Shown piece by piece: positions 39,823 to 48,188 of a stretch of DNA of 48,874 nucleotides (its first letter is position 1; every line of letters starts with the position of its first letter). The notes beneath the pieces are model-generated. The model saw nothing but the letters and a program-made list of their open reading frames with translations, searched no databases and was not told the origin of the DNA. Position numbers and translations under genes: made by a program. Origin of the DNA: Lentisphaeria bacterium (GTDB lineage: Bacteria; Verrucomicrobiota; Lentisphaeria; Victivallales; Victivallaceae). The stretch covers positions 1-48,874 of the forward strand of contig JABLYX010000038.1 of the NCBI GenBank assembly GCA_018265615.1, in the 5' to 3' direction.

Positions 39823-41574
39823 ATGCTGAAACTGATCATGCCGAACGGGCTGAGCCGGGATTACCGGACCATCCGGCGGTTCATCAAAATCGTGGAGACG
39901 ATGGGTACCTGCGGGTTCCGCGACCTGGCCGAGAATATCTACCCGAACCACAGCTTTCACTGGATGAAGCGGAAGAAGGGGGGGGAGGAGAGGCGGCATT
40001 CGCGCCCGGAGAAGCTCCGCATGATGTTTGAGGAACTCGGCCCCACCTTTGTGAAGCTCGGCCAGATCCTGTCGACGCGCCCCGACCTGATTTCGGAGCC
40101 TTATGCCGATGAGCTGACCAAGCTGACCGAGCACGTCCCGCCGTTTCCGGTCGAGGAGGTCGAGGCGATCATCAAAGAGGAGTTCGGCAAGCCGCCGCAG
40201 GAGCTGTTCGCTGAGTTCTGCTGCGAACCGATGGCGGCGGCGAGCATCGGGCAGGTCCATGCCGCGCGCCTGAAGAGCGGCATGGAGGTCGTGGTCAAGG
40301 TGCGCCGCCCCGGCATCGTCGAGACGATCAACACCGACCTCGAAATCATGCGCTTCATCGCGTCGAAGATGGAGGAGTATTCCGAGGCGTTCGCGCGCAT
40401 GGAGCCGACCCGGATCGTGTCGGAATTCGCCTATTCGCTGAGCCGCGAGCTGAATTACCGCGCCGAAGCCGCGAACCTCATGTTGTTTCACAGGAACATG
40501 TCCGGCACGCCGCATATGAAGGTTCCGGAGCTCGTCAACGAGCTTTCCGCCGAGAAGGTGCTCACGATGGAGCGCATCTGCGGCGACTCGGTCGCGACGG
40601 TCCTGGCCGACCCGGAGAAGCAGGCGCAATACGATCTGAAGTTTCTGGCGGAAGTCGGTGTGAATTCGATGCTGAGCCAGATTTTCGAGTACGGCTTCTT
40701 CCATGCGGATCCGCACCCCGGAAACATTTTTGTCCAGCAGGGGAACATTCTGGTGTTCATCGATTTCGGCATGATGGGGCGGGTCAGCCTGGCGGAGCGG
40801 CACGACTTCGTGAAGGTGGTCGATTACCTGCTGAACGACGAGATCTCGCTGATGATCGACTGCGCGCTCCGCATGACGATCACCGGGAAGTTCGCGGGCA
40901 GCCGCGACGAGCTCGAACGCGACGCCGCCGACCTGATCGACGAAAACATCAACCTGCCGCTTGAGAAGATCAGCGTCGCGCGCATTCTCGAACAGCTGCT
41001 GCTGCTCTTCGACAAATACCACATGGCGCTCAAGCCGAACCTCTATATGATGTTCAAGGCGCTGATCACGATCGAGCATATCGGGCGGAGCTTCGATCCG
41101 CAATTGAAGATCGTCGAGATGGTCGAGCCGTTCATCCGCAGGATGAAGCTGCGCGGCCTGGATCCGCGCGGCCACCTGCGCCGTTTCCTCGATAATTTCG
41201 GGGACAACCTCACGGCGCTCGAACGGCTGCCGACGTCGCTGCGCAACGTGATGGCGAAGTTCGAGGAGGGACAGCTTACATTGCGCGTCGAGCACCACCG
41301 GCTGAACGATATCGAAGAGACGCTCTACGTCACGGGCGAGCGGCTGTCGCGGTCGCTGCTGGTTTCGGCGCTGCTGGTCGGTTCGGCGCTGATCGTCGTC
41401 GCGAAGATCCCGCCGTACTGGGGGGAGAATACGTCGGTCATCGGCATGTTCGGCTTCCTCGTCTCCGGCGCCCTGAGCCTTGTCATACTGATTGCGGACC
41501 ACCGCCAGCGGCACAATTTCCTGAAGGAGCGTTTGCGCCGCAAGCGCGAGGAAGAGGAAAAGCTGCATAAATAA
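39823..41574 (+). CDS. ubiB: UbiB/ABC1 (AarF) family atypical kinase
   Basis: A 583-residue ADCK-type protein kinase-like ATPase. The family KxGQ motif is FVKLGQILSTRPDLI (76-90), the Ala-rich loop AAASIGQVHA (138-147), the invariant Lys is at about 159 (VVVKVRRPG), the catalytic loop is HADPHPGN and the metal-binding loop IDFGMMG. Two membrane segments close the protein (RSLLVSALLVGSALIVV, and IGMFGFLVSGALSLVILIA). In E. coli UbiB supports ubiquinone synthesis. In other lineages homologues have unclear lipid roles; an anaerobe would not make ubiquinone, so the symbol is by homology only. Confidence 0.9.
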   Translation: MLKLIMPNGLSRDYRTIRRFIKIVETMGTCGFRDLAENIYPNHSFHWMKRKKGGEERRHSRPEKLRMMFEELGPTFVKLGQILSTRPDLISEPYADELTKLTEHVPPFPVEEVEAIIKEEFGKPPQELFAEFCCEPMAAASIGQVHAARLKSGMEVVVKVRRPGIVETINTDLEIMRFIASKMEEYSEAFARMEPTRIVSEFAYSLSRELNYRAEAANLMLFHRNMSGTPHMKVPELVNELSAEKVLTMERICGDSVATVLADPEKQAQYDLKFLAEVGVNSMLSQIFEYGFFHADPHPGNIFVQQGNILVFIDFGMMGRVSLAERHDFVKVVDYLLNDEISLMIDCALRMTITGKFAGSRDELERDAADLIDENINLPLEKISVARILEQLLLLFDKYHMALKPNLYMMFKALITIEHIGRSFDPQLKIVEMVEPFIRRMKLRGLDPRGHLRRFLDNFGDNLTALERLPTSLRNVMAKFEEGQLTLRVEHHRLNDIEETLYVTGERLSRSLLVSALLVGSALIVVAKIPPYWGENTSVIGMFGFLVSGALSLVILIADHRQRHNFLKERLRRKREEEEKLHK

Positions 41575-41576
41575 GA

Positions 41577-41610
41577 GCCGGCCGGCCGGCGCCGTGCCTG
41601 GCCCCGGGGC
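41577..41610. repeat. GC palindromes between convergent genes
   Basis: A 14-base palindrome of GCCGGC units (41577-41590) and GCCCCGGGGC (41601-41610) fill the 44-base gap between the UbiB-like gene and the sialidase-like gene. They may help end transcription from both sides, but no T-run follows. Confidence 0.4.
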
Positions 41611-41618
41611 TTCTCCGG

Positions 41619-42770
41619 TCAGAAGCGGATCCGGGCGATGAAGATGGAGTTGTCGCTGCCGCGGTCGAGGCAGCGCCGGAGGTTCTCCGGGCCGGGTTCG
41701 CCGGGGCTCTGCATCCACTCCGAAACGACGATCCATGATTCGCGGTCGCTGATCCGGGTGCAGCCGAAGTTGCCGAGGCGCGCGCCGCGTTCCGGCACGG
41801 CGATCCGTTCGGTGGAGCGGATGACGCGGAGCCGTTCCGGATCGACCTCCGCGATGAAGAGGGGCGCGCGGTGGCGGAACACGTGGCCGTTGTTCCCGGC
41901 GCGCCGGGTGTAGACGAGGCAGAGCCTGCCGCCGCCGGAGATCCAGTGCTGCTGGGTGTTGTAGTTGCCGAGCGGCTCGCCGTCGTCGAATTTCCACTCC
42001 ACGGCTCCGCGGTAGTGCAGCCCGTCTTCGGAGGCCGCGACATATCCGGCCCCGTCGTTGCGCAGCGTCAGGAAACAGCGGCCGCCGTGCGCGATGAGCG
42101 ACGGCTCGCAGAAGCCGCGCGGAACCGGATTCGTCAGCAGGTTCCCGTGCTCGATATAACGCAGCGTCTCCCCGTCGAAGCCGCACCGCATGACGGCGGC
42201 GGAGAAGCTGTTGCGCCAGGGATCGCGCGCGGCTTCGCGGTTCATGGTGTAAACCGGGATCAGCAGCTCGCCGTTGCCGAGTTCGATATACTGCGCGCAC
42301 CCGGCGGCTCCGGCGAAGAAAGTTTCCTCCGGGTCGGCGGGCATGTCGAGGACCCGGTAGCTGCTCCACTTGCCTGTGGCGGGGTCCATGGAGCTCCAGA
42401 CCGTGCGGCGCGGCCGCGGATCCGGGATGAATTCGTCATTGCAGTAGATCATGCCCGCCCCGACGAGCAGGAACTTCCCCGTCGCGCGGTGGCGGAGCGG
42501 CGTCGCGTCGGCCATCGCGAGCTCCCACTCCGGCCGTCCGGGATACGGGCGGCGCGACAGCTCCGGCACCTCGCTGATCGCGGACCAGCTCCGGCCCCCG
42601 TCGCGGCTCACAAGCTCGCGCATGCCGTAGAAGATGTCTCTGCCGGAGAGGCGCAGCGGCTGCGTCGTGATGACGGCGAAGCCGTCCGGCGCGGCTGCCG
42701 CGCGCGCATGGGTGTAGCAGAACTCCCCCGAAAAGCAGGTGTCGATCCTCTGGAGTTCGATCTCAAACAT
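41619..42770 (-). CDS. Sialidase-like BNR/Asp-box protein
   Basis: A 383-residue six-bladed beta-propeller protein. One clear Asp box, SRDGGRSW, lies at residues 55-62. AASEDGLHYRG is a degenerate one. The Arg-rich CEPSLIAHGGR and HGN segments fit the sialidase superfamily, but I cannot confirm the Arg triad. There is no signal peptide, so it is cytoplasmic or uses another route. I start it at ATG 42770, where GGAGG lies just upstream. It overlaps the PfkB kinase stop by 8 bases and is the last gene of the packed operon. A glycoside hydrolase or lyase acting on imported sugars is likely; sialic acid specificity is not shown. Confidence 0.78.
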   Translation of the reverse strand: MFEIELQRIDTCFSGEFCYTHARAAAAPDGFAVITTQPLRLSGRDIFYGMRELVSRDGGRSWSAISEVPELSRRPYPGRPEWELAMADATPLRHRATGKFLLVGAGMIYCNDEFIPDPRPRRTVWSSMDPATGKWSSYRVLDMPADPEETFFAGAAGCAQYIELGNGELLIPVYTMNREAARDPWRNSFSAAVMRCGFDGETLRYIEHGNLLTNPVPRGFCEPSLIAHGGRCFLTLRNDGAGYVAASEDGLHYRGAVEWKFDDGEPLGNYNTQQHWISGGGRLCLVYTRRAGNNGHVFRHRAPLFIAEVDPERLRVIRSTERIAVPERGARLGNFGCTRISDRESWIVVSEWMQSPGEPGPENLRRCLDRGSDNSIFIARIRF

Positions 42771-43698
42771 GGGCCGCCTCCATGGTGATGCTCCGCACGA
42801 TCGCCGCCGAGTCGGAGAGGGAAAAGCTCCCGGGGAAAGCCGAGAGGCAGTTCGCGCTCGCGGCCGCCAGCGCCTGCCGGAACGCCTCAAAGGGATCGGT
42901 TCCGGAGAGCAGTTCGCTCGCCCATACCGCACTGGCGGTGTCGCCGCAGCCGATCGGGTTCACGATCTTTTCGAGCGCGGGCAGCGTGTAGGCGACGACC
43001 CGCTTCCCGTCCGAGGCATACGCCTTGCCGGGGCCGTCCGTGATCGCCGCGAGCTTCACGGCTGAGGACTCGAACACCCTGGCCAGCCCCGCCGGAACCG
43101 TCTGCTCCCCGGTCATCGCCTGGAGCTCCTCGGCGTTGATCTTGAGCCAGAGCTCCGCGCCGGATTCGAGCACCGGGCGCAGGTTCTGGTAGGAGTCGAC
43201 CAGCAGCGGTTTGCCGAGTTCAGCCGCTATCGCGGCCGCCCGGGCGTAGAGCATCGGGTCGGTCCCGGTCGGCAGCGTCCCGCAGAACGCGCCCGCGTCG
43301 GAGTCGTCGAGCGCATCCTCGAAATAGTCGAGCAGCATCCTGACCTCGGAGGCGTCCGCCGCAAACGACGGCTCGATGATCTCGGTCATCGTCTGGGTTT
43401 CGAGGCAGAGGCAGGTCGTGCAGCAGCGGGTGGGGCCCTGGGTCTTCACCGAGAAGACCGGCATTCCTTCGTCGGCGAGTCCGGCGCGGATCTTCCCGCC
43501 GTTTTCGCCGCCCGTGAACTGGATCAGGCGCCCCGCCGCTTTCCCGTGGCAGGCAGCCGCGCGGCAGAAATTGATTCCCTTGCCGGCGGGAAATTCCTGC
43601 ATCTCCTTCGCGCGGTTGATTTTTCCGTAATTGAACTGTTCGAAGAACAGCGTTTTCTGCCAGGCCGGATTCGGCCCGAGTGCCGCAATGCTTTTCAT
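42763..43698 (-). CDS. PfkB-family hexose-phosphate kinase (FruK/LacC-like)
   Basis: A 311-residue kinase. MKSIAALGPNPAWQKTLFF at the start and FPAGKGINFCRAAACHG (36-52) follow the 1-phosphofructokinase and tagatose-6-phosphate kinase pattern. NPIGCGDTASA (247-257) is the PfkB signature with the Asp253 base. Compared with the kinase at 16041-17048 this one belongs to the phosphosugar branch. The stop and start overlap on both sides (ATGA with the dehydrogenase, 8 bases with the sialidase-like gene). The substrate is probably a ketose phosphate such as tagatose 6-phosphate or fructose 1-phosphate. Confidence 0.85.
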   Translation of the reverse strand: MKSIAALGPNPAWQKTLFFEQFNYGKINRAKEMQEFPAGKGINFCRAAACHGKAAGRLIQFTGGENGGKIRAGLADEGMPVFSVKTQGPTRCCTTCLCLETQTMTEIIEPSFAADASEVRMLLDYFEDALDDSDAGAFCGTLPTGTDPMLYARAAAIAAELGKPLLVDSYQNLRPVLESGAELWLKINAEELQAMTGEQTVPAGLARVFESSAVKLAAITDGPGKAYASDGKRVVAYTLPALEKIVNPIGCGDTASAVWASELLSGTDPFEAFRQALAAASANCLSAFPGSFSLSDSAAIVRSITMEAAHV

Positions 43699-44801
43699 CC
43701 CGCAAGCTCCCTGAGTATCGCTTCAACGTCGGCGTCCGAAAGGTCGCGCGGATTGCTTTTCATGCTCCCCGAGCGGCAATTCCTGATGATAAAATCGAAA
43801 TGCTCCGGCGCCAGCCCGTATTGCCGGAAATCAGAAGGCAGGCCGATCGCGCGCCGCAGCTCTTCGATCTCCGCGATCATCGCCTCCGGCGTATCGCGCA
43901 CCAGTGTGCCGGCGAGCTGCTCCATCTTCGGCCGGCAGGCCGGCAGGTTCCAGCGCAGCAGCGCCGGCAGCAGCACCGCGCAGCAGACGCCGTGCGGAAC
44001 GTGCAGGAGGCTCCCGAGCGGATGCCCGATGCCGTGCACCGCGCCGAGGCCCGACTGCGTGAACGCCATCGCGCCGAGCATGCTGCCCTCCGCCACCATG
44101 ACCCGGGCCGGCTCCGAGGCGTCGCGCACGGCCGGGAGCAGCATTGTAAAGAGATCCGGCGCGGCTTTCAGCGCGAGCGCCTCGCTCGCCTTGTTCGCGT
44201 TTTTCGAGAGGAAGCTCTCGATCGCCTGCGTCAGCGCGTCGAAGCCGCTCGCGGCGGCGACGGAGGCAGGGCAGTCGTAGGTCAGCTCCGGGTCGACGAT
44301 CGCCACATCCGCGAACATCGTGTCATGGCGGATCGATTGCTTGATTCCGGTTTCGGGGTCGGAGAGCACCGCGTTCGGCGTGATTTCGGCGCCCGTTCCC
44401 GAGGTCGTCGGCAGCGCCGCGAAGAAGCACCCCTTGCCGGTGATTTTCCGCCTGCCGTAGAAGTAGTCCGCGACGCTGCCCCCGAGGCGCATCAGCGCGG
44501 CCGCGGTCTTGGCCGTGTCGATGGCGGAGCCTCCGCCCCAGCCGATGACGCCCGCGGCGGAAATTTCGCGCCCGGCGGCGAGCACGCGCTCCACGCCGGA
44601 GAGCGGCGGCTCGGGCTGCACGTCCGCGACGATGCGGACCTCGCGTCCGGCCAGCGCGGGCAGCAGCTCCGTCTCCACGCGCCGCTTCGAGTGGCGCCCC
44701 GCGACGATGAGGATGCCGCCTTCGGGCAGCCTGCCGGCGAGCTTGTGCCGCTCGCCGCAGCCGAAGAGGATTTCATTCGGGAGTTTGAATTCGCAGTTCA
44801 T
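43695..44801 (-). CDS. Iron-type alcohol dehydrogenase family protein
   Basis: A 368-residue oxidoreductase of the iron-containing ADH family. The NAD-binding loop is GWGGGSAIDTAK (87-98), and PTTSGTGAEIT (131-141) is the family signature. Three of the four usual metal ligands are Asp188 (GFDALTQAIES), His256 (AVHGIGHPLG) and His270 (VPHG). The fourth, usually His, is Gln192. Start at ATG 44801 with AGGAGG 7 bases upstream, overlapping the rnc stop as ATGA. It may reduce an aldehyde or oxidise a sugar-derived alcohol. The operon partners (PfkB kinase and sialidase-like protein) suggest a sugar pathway. Confidence 0.88.
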   Translation of the reverse strand: MNCEFKLPNEILFGCGERHKLAGRLPEGGILIVAGRHSKRRVETELLPALAGREVRIVADVQPEPPLSGVERVLAAGREISAAGVIGWGGGSAIDTAKTAAALMRLGGSVADYFYGRRKITGKGCFFAALPTTSGTGAEITPNAVLSDPETGIKQSIRHDTMFADVAIVDPELTYDCPASVAAASGFDALTQAIESFLSKNANKASEALALKAAPDLFTMLLPAVRDASEPARVMVAEGSMLGAMAFTQSGLGAVHGIGHPLGSLLHVPHGVCCAVLLPALLRWNLPACRPKMEQLAGTLVRDTPEAMIAEIEELRRAIGLPSDFRQYGLAPEHFDFIIRNCRSGSMKSNPRDLSDADVEAILRELAG

Positions 44802-45496
44802 TGTTTCGCCTCCTGTTCCGTCAGGTACAAATACAGCTGCTGGGCGGCCGCGCTCTCCGCCTGTTTGCGGCTCGCGGCGCGGCCGAATGCGATATAGCCG
44901 TGCAGCGCGACCTCCACCTCGTAGACCGGCAGGTGCTCGGGGCCGGTCGTGCGCAGCACCGAATAGACGGGCGGCTGCCCCCAGCGGCGCTGCGAGTACT
45001 CCTGCAGCAGCCCTTTCGGGTTGATCGAGCTCAGCAGAGAACGCGGCTCCGGGTATTCGGCGTTGAACATGTCGAGGATGAAGCGCCGGACCCGGTCGAA
45101 GCCGCCGTCCAGGTAGATTGCGCCGAGCACCGCTTCGAAGAGGTCGGCCAGCGTCGAATCGCGTCCCGCGCCGCCGGCCTCCTGCTCGCCGCGCCCGACG
45201 AGCAGGTATTCGCCGAGTTCGAGCTTGCGGGCGAGCGCCGCGAGCGCGGGCTCGCGGACCAGCGCCGAACGCATTTTGGTCATGGCCCCTTCGTCGCAGT
45301 CCGGATAAAGGTCGAACAGATACTCCGTCAGCGCGATTTCAAGCACCGCGTCCCCGAGGAATTCGAGCCTCTGGTTGTCGTAGGGGAGGGAGTTCTCCAC
45401 CGCATACGAACGGTGGGTGAGCGCTTCGGTCAGGCGGCTGCTCCACGGGATGTCCGCGCCGAGCCGGTCTTTGAGTTCATTGATGCTGCGCGCCAC
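44798..45496 (-). CDS. rnc: Ribonuclease III
   Basis: A 232-residue double-strand RNA endonuclease. The nuclease signature is NQRLEFLGDAVLE (41-53), with Glu45 and Asp49 as active-site residues. DLFEAVLGAIYLDGG follows, with Asp118 and Glu121. The C-terminal double-strand RNA-binding domain covers about 160-230 (LLQEYSQRRWG to RKQAESAAAQQLY). The usual NERLEFLGD has Gln in place of the first Glu, which is not one of the catalytic pair. I start at GTG 45496, with GGGAG 7 bases upstream and a start inside lplA (20-base overlap). A longer frame upstream is antisense to nothing real and rich in Arg/Ser. rnc inside an operon with sugar genes is unusual. Confidence 0.93.
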   Translation of the reverse strand: MARSINELKDRLGADIPWSSRLTEALTHRSYAVENSLPYDNQRLEFLGDAVLEIALTEYLFDLYPDCDEGAMTKMRSALVREPALAALARKLELGEYLLVGRGEQEAGGAGRDSTLADLFEAVLGAIYLDGGFDRVRRFILDMFNAEYPEPRSLLSSINPKGLLQEYSQRRWGQPPVYSVLRTTGPEHLPVYEVEVALHGYIAFGRAASRKQAESAAAQQLYLYLTEQEAKQ

Positions 45497-46178
45497 GGTT
45501 CCACTCCCGGGTTTCGTATTTGGTGCGGGCGAGGGTTTCCGCCCGGTCGAGCCACGCCGCCGGGATCTCCCGCTCCCGGAAGCCGGCGTGGAAAAAGGTT
45601 TCGAGCGCATCGAGCAGCGCGGCGTTCAGCCTCTCCCAGTCGCCGCCCGCGGCGGAGAGCCGGATGCTGCCCTGGTGCAGGATGCCGTTCCGGGTCCGGC
45701 GCTGCGCGGCCCCCGCATATTTGCCGCCGGTTTCAGCCACGATGTCGAACCGGCTCGGGGAAACGAAGCATTTCATCGTCGCGCGGTCAACGTGCGGCGT
45801 CTCGTCGCTTTTGAGCTCCGCCGCCACGCCGAGCGCCGCAAGCATCGGGAGCATCGCCTCGTGGAACACGCGGTAGCTGTCCATGCGGTTCAGCCCGGCG
45901 AGTTCGTGCCCCGCCGGGATCACGGCGGTATAGGTGAGGTCCGCGTCGTGGAAGACGTTGCCGCCGCCGGTCGGGCGGCGCACGATCGCGTAACGCGCCT
46001 CCTCGCTCTCCGGATAGGTCTGGGAGCAGCCGATCGACAGCGACGGGCGGTCCCACCGGTAGGTGCGGATCAGCGGAGCGCCGAGGTTCGGCGCTTCTTC
46101 GAGCAGGATCTCATCCATGCTCATGTTGAAATAGGGGTCGTGCACCGTGTCGCGCCAGAGCAGCCAGCTTTCCATCAT
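45477..46178 (-). CDS. lplA: Lipoate-protein ligase A family protein
   Basis: A 233-residue member of the biotin/lipoate ligase fold. The opening LLWRDTVHDPYFNMSMDEIL, the RRPTGGGNVFHDADLTYT block (lipoyl-AMP binding) and the Lys in GGKYAGAAQRR are standard. It attaches lipoate or octanoate to 2-oxoacid dehydrogenase or glycine cleavage H proteins. The start can be either of two tandem ATGs (46178 or 46175). The first overlaps the upstream stop codon. It is slightly short for full LplA, so an LipM/LplJ-like transferase is also possible. Confidence 0.88.
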   Translation of the reverse strand: MMESWLLWRDTVHDPYFNMSMDEILLEEAPNLGAPLIRTYRWDRPSLSIGCSQTYPESEEARYAIVRRPTGGGNVFHDADLTYTAVIPAGHELAGLNRMDSYRVFHEAMLPMLAALGVAAELKSDETPHVDRATMKCFVSPSRFDIVAETGGKYAGAAQRRTRNGILHQGSIRLSAAGGDWERLNAALLDALETFFHAGFREREIPAAWLDRAETLARTKYETREWNRGAQHQ

Positions 46179-47032
46179 CCCCTGCCGTCCTTCCGGATGC
46201 GGCCGGTCAGGTAACCGACCCGGTTGTCGAGTGTGCTCCCCGCGAGGTTGTAGCCGGAGAGCTCCTTGTATTTGCGCGTGAAGTCGCTGATGACCGTATC
46301 ATAGTCGAGCTTCACCTTCGGCGCATGCTCCTTCACGCAGCGCAGATAGGAGGAGATCACGCGCGCGAGCTCGCGCCTGCGGCGCGGCTCGGGCATCTCC
46401 TCCATATGGATTTTGCAGCCGTCGAGGTCGATGACCCCCCAGCCGGAGTAGATCCCGATCTGGCTCTTGCGGCAGAAGATGTTGCGCAGACTCAGGTCGC
46501 CGTGTTCGACGCCCGCCGCGTGCATCTTGACCAGCAGCGCGGTCACGCCGGAGACGAACTGGCGGTACGGATCGCCCTGGGCGAACTCCTCCGCGAGCTT
46601 GTCGAGCGGCTGCTGCAAAGTGGAGAGCTCCCGGGTCACGAGGAAATCCTCGTACGGCAGCCGGAACTTTGTCCGCCGCGCCGCCACGAGGATCTCCGGC
46701 GTCGGGATTTCGAACTCCCTGAGCCGGACCGCGCCGGCCAGGACCCGCTCCGGGCGCGGAATTTTGAACAGCCTCCGGAAGCTGTTCCACCAGCCCCGGA
46801 AGTTGTAGCGTTTGATGAAGGCGCCGTCGATGACGACGGCGAAGACCTTGCGTCCCTTCTTGCACTTGCGCGCGGCGGGGTCGTCGATCTTTTTCAGGAT
46901 CTCCGCCGGGTCGTTCCCGGCATGCATCCACTCCCGCCGCACGAGTCCGGAGAAGCCGGAACCTTCAAACGGGATATAGCTCCCGTTCTCCGTCAGGGTT
47001 TCGAGAATTTCAGGCATGCCGGGCTGTTCCAT
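46175..47032 (-). CDS. Kdo/WaaP-type lipopolysaccharide kinase family protein
   Basis: A 285-residue protein-kinase-like fold enzyme. The catalytic loop is HGDLSLRNIF and the metal-binding loop VIDLDGCKI, as in the KdkA/WaaP/InaA group that phosphorylates the LPS core. The Lys expected for ATP is in FIKRYNFRG. LPS kinases help keep the Gram-negative outer membrane stable, which fits a Lentisphaerota-like cell. Start at ATG 47032. It ends on the lplA start and begins 13 bases after the leuB stop. Confidence 0.82.
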   Translation of the reverse strand: MEQPGMPEILETLTENGSYIPFEGSGFSGLVRREWMHAGNDPAEILKKIDDPAARKCKKGRKVFAVVIDGAFIKRYNFRGWWNSFRRLFKIPRPERVLAGAVRLREFEIPTPEILVAARRTKFRLPYEDFLVTRELSTLQQPLDKLAEEFAQGDPYRQFVSGVTALLVKMHAAGVEHGDLSLRNIFCRKSQIGIYSGWGVIDLDGCKIHMEEMPEPRRRRELARVISSYLRCVKEHAPKVKLDYDTVISDFTRKYKELSGYNLAGSTLDNRVGYLTGRIRKDGRG

Positions 47033-47045
47033 GGCGTTCTCCCGC

Positions 47046-48155
47046 TTACAGGTTTTCGACCACGAGGTCGCCGACTTCGGCGGTCGAGTAGCCCATCCGG
47101 CCGGCGGCCATCGACTTGAGCTTATTGCCGGTCACGTACTCGATGCCCTTCTCGATCGCCCGGGCCGCTTCCTTTTCGCCGAGGAAGTCGAGCATCATCG
47201 CCGCGGCGCCGATCGCGGCCAGCGGGTTGATGACGTTCTTGCCGGTGTACTTCGGGGCGGAGCCGCCGATCGGCTCGAACATGCTCACGCCCTTCGGGTT
47301 CAGGTTGCCGCCCGAAGCGACGCCCATGCCGCCGGAGGTCATCGCCGCGAGGTCGGTGATGATGTCGCCCATGAGGTTCTCGGTCACGATCACGTCGAAC
47401 CATTCCGGGTTCTTGACCATCCACATCGTGGCCGCGTCGACATGGCAGTAGTTCGGCTTGACGGTCGGATAATCCTTCGCCATCGCGTTGAACGCGCGCT
47501 CCCAGAGGCCGCAGACGTAGGTCAGCACGTTGGTCTTGCCGACCAGCGTGAGCTGCGAGGTGTAGCCGGCCTTTCTGTCCTCTTCGGAGAGGCCGCGCCA
47601 CGGATTTTCCTTCGTGTGGCGCTTCTCGGCCAGCTCGAACGAAAACTTCAGGCAGCGGTCGACCTGGGCGCGGGTGTAGACCCAGTTCTGGCAGGCGACT
47701 TCATCCGGCGTGTCGATCTGGACGTTGCCGCCCATGCCGGTGTAGACGCCGCCGCTGTTTTCGCGGACGACGACGTAGTCGATGTCCTCCGGCTTCTTGT
47801 TGGCCAGCGGGGTTTCGACGCCGGCGTAGAGCTTCACGGGGCGCAGGTTGATGTACTGGTCGAGGTCGAAGCGGAGCTTCAGCAGGATCCCCTTCTCGAG
47901 GATGCCCGGCTTCACGTCCGGGTGGCCGATCGCGCCGAGCAGGACGGCGTCATGCTCCGCAAGCTGCTCCTTCGCATCGGCCGGGAGCGTCTCCCCGGTC
48001 TTGAGGTAGTGTTCGCCGCCCCAGTCGAAGTACTTCTTCTCCGTGGTGAAGCCGAACTTCCTGCCGGCGGCGTCGAGGACCTTGACCGCTTCGGCGGTCA
48101 CTTCCGGGCCGGTGCCGTCGCCCGGCAGAACGGCGATCTTGAAATTCCTGGACAT
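47046..48155 (-). CDS. leuB: 3-isopropylmalate dehydrogenase
   Basis: A 369-residue NAD-dependent beta-decarboxylating dehydrogenase of leucine synthesis. Motifs are LPGDGTGPEVTAEAVKV at the start, LKLRFDLDQYINLRPVKLY with the substrate Arg residues, YVVVRENSGGVYTGMGG, and NLMGDIITDLAA with the metal Asp residues. FEPIGGSAPKYTGK is the adenosine-binding block. I start it at ATG 48155, preceded by GGAG at 9 bases; the ATG at 48170 overlaps that site. A tartrate-dehydrogenase-like variant is possible, since the NLRPVKLY segment is shared, but the length and context with argG support amino acid synthesis. Confidence 0.9.
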   Translation of the reverse strand: MSRNFKIAVLPGDGTGPEVTAEAVKVLDAAGRKFGFTTEKKYFDWGGEHYLKTGETLPADAKEQLAEHDAVLLGAIGHPDVKPGILEKGILLKLRFDLDQYINLRPVKLYAGVETPLANKKPEDIDYVVVRENSGGVYTGMGGNVQIDTPDEVACQNWVYTRAQVDRCLKFSFELAEKRHTKENPWRGLSEEDRKAGYTSQLTLVGKTNVLTYVCGLWERAFNAMAKDYPTVKPNYCHVDAATMWMVKNPEWFDVIVTENLMGDIITDLAAMTSGGMGVASGGNLNPKGVSMFEPIGGSAPKYTGKNVINPLAAIGAAAMMLDFLGEKEAARAIEKGIEYVTGNKLKSMAAGRMGYSTAEVGDLVVENL

Positions 48156-48188
48156 ATGATCTTTCTCCATATTGGTTGCTGTCTCGGG

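Noticed and set aside
41577..41610. GC palindromes considered as intrinsic terminators.
   Set aside because: No T-run follows on either strand, so I list them only as repeats.
39679..42369. An 896-codon minus-strand frame crossing the UbiB-like gene.
   Set aside because: It mixes an antisense shadow with an alternative frame of the sialidase-like gene.
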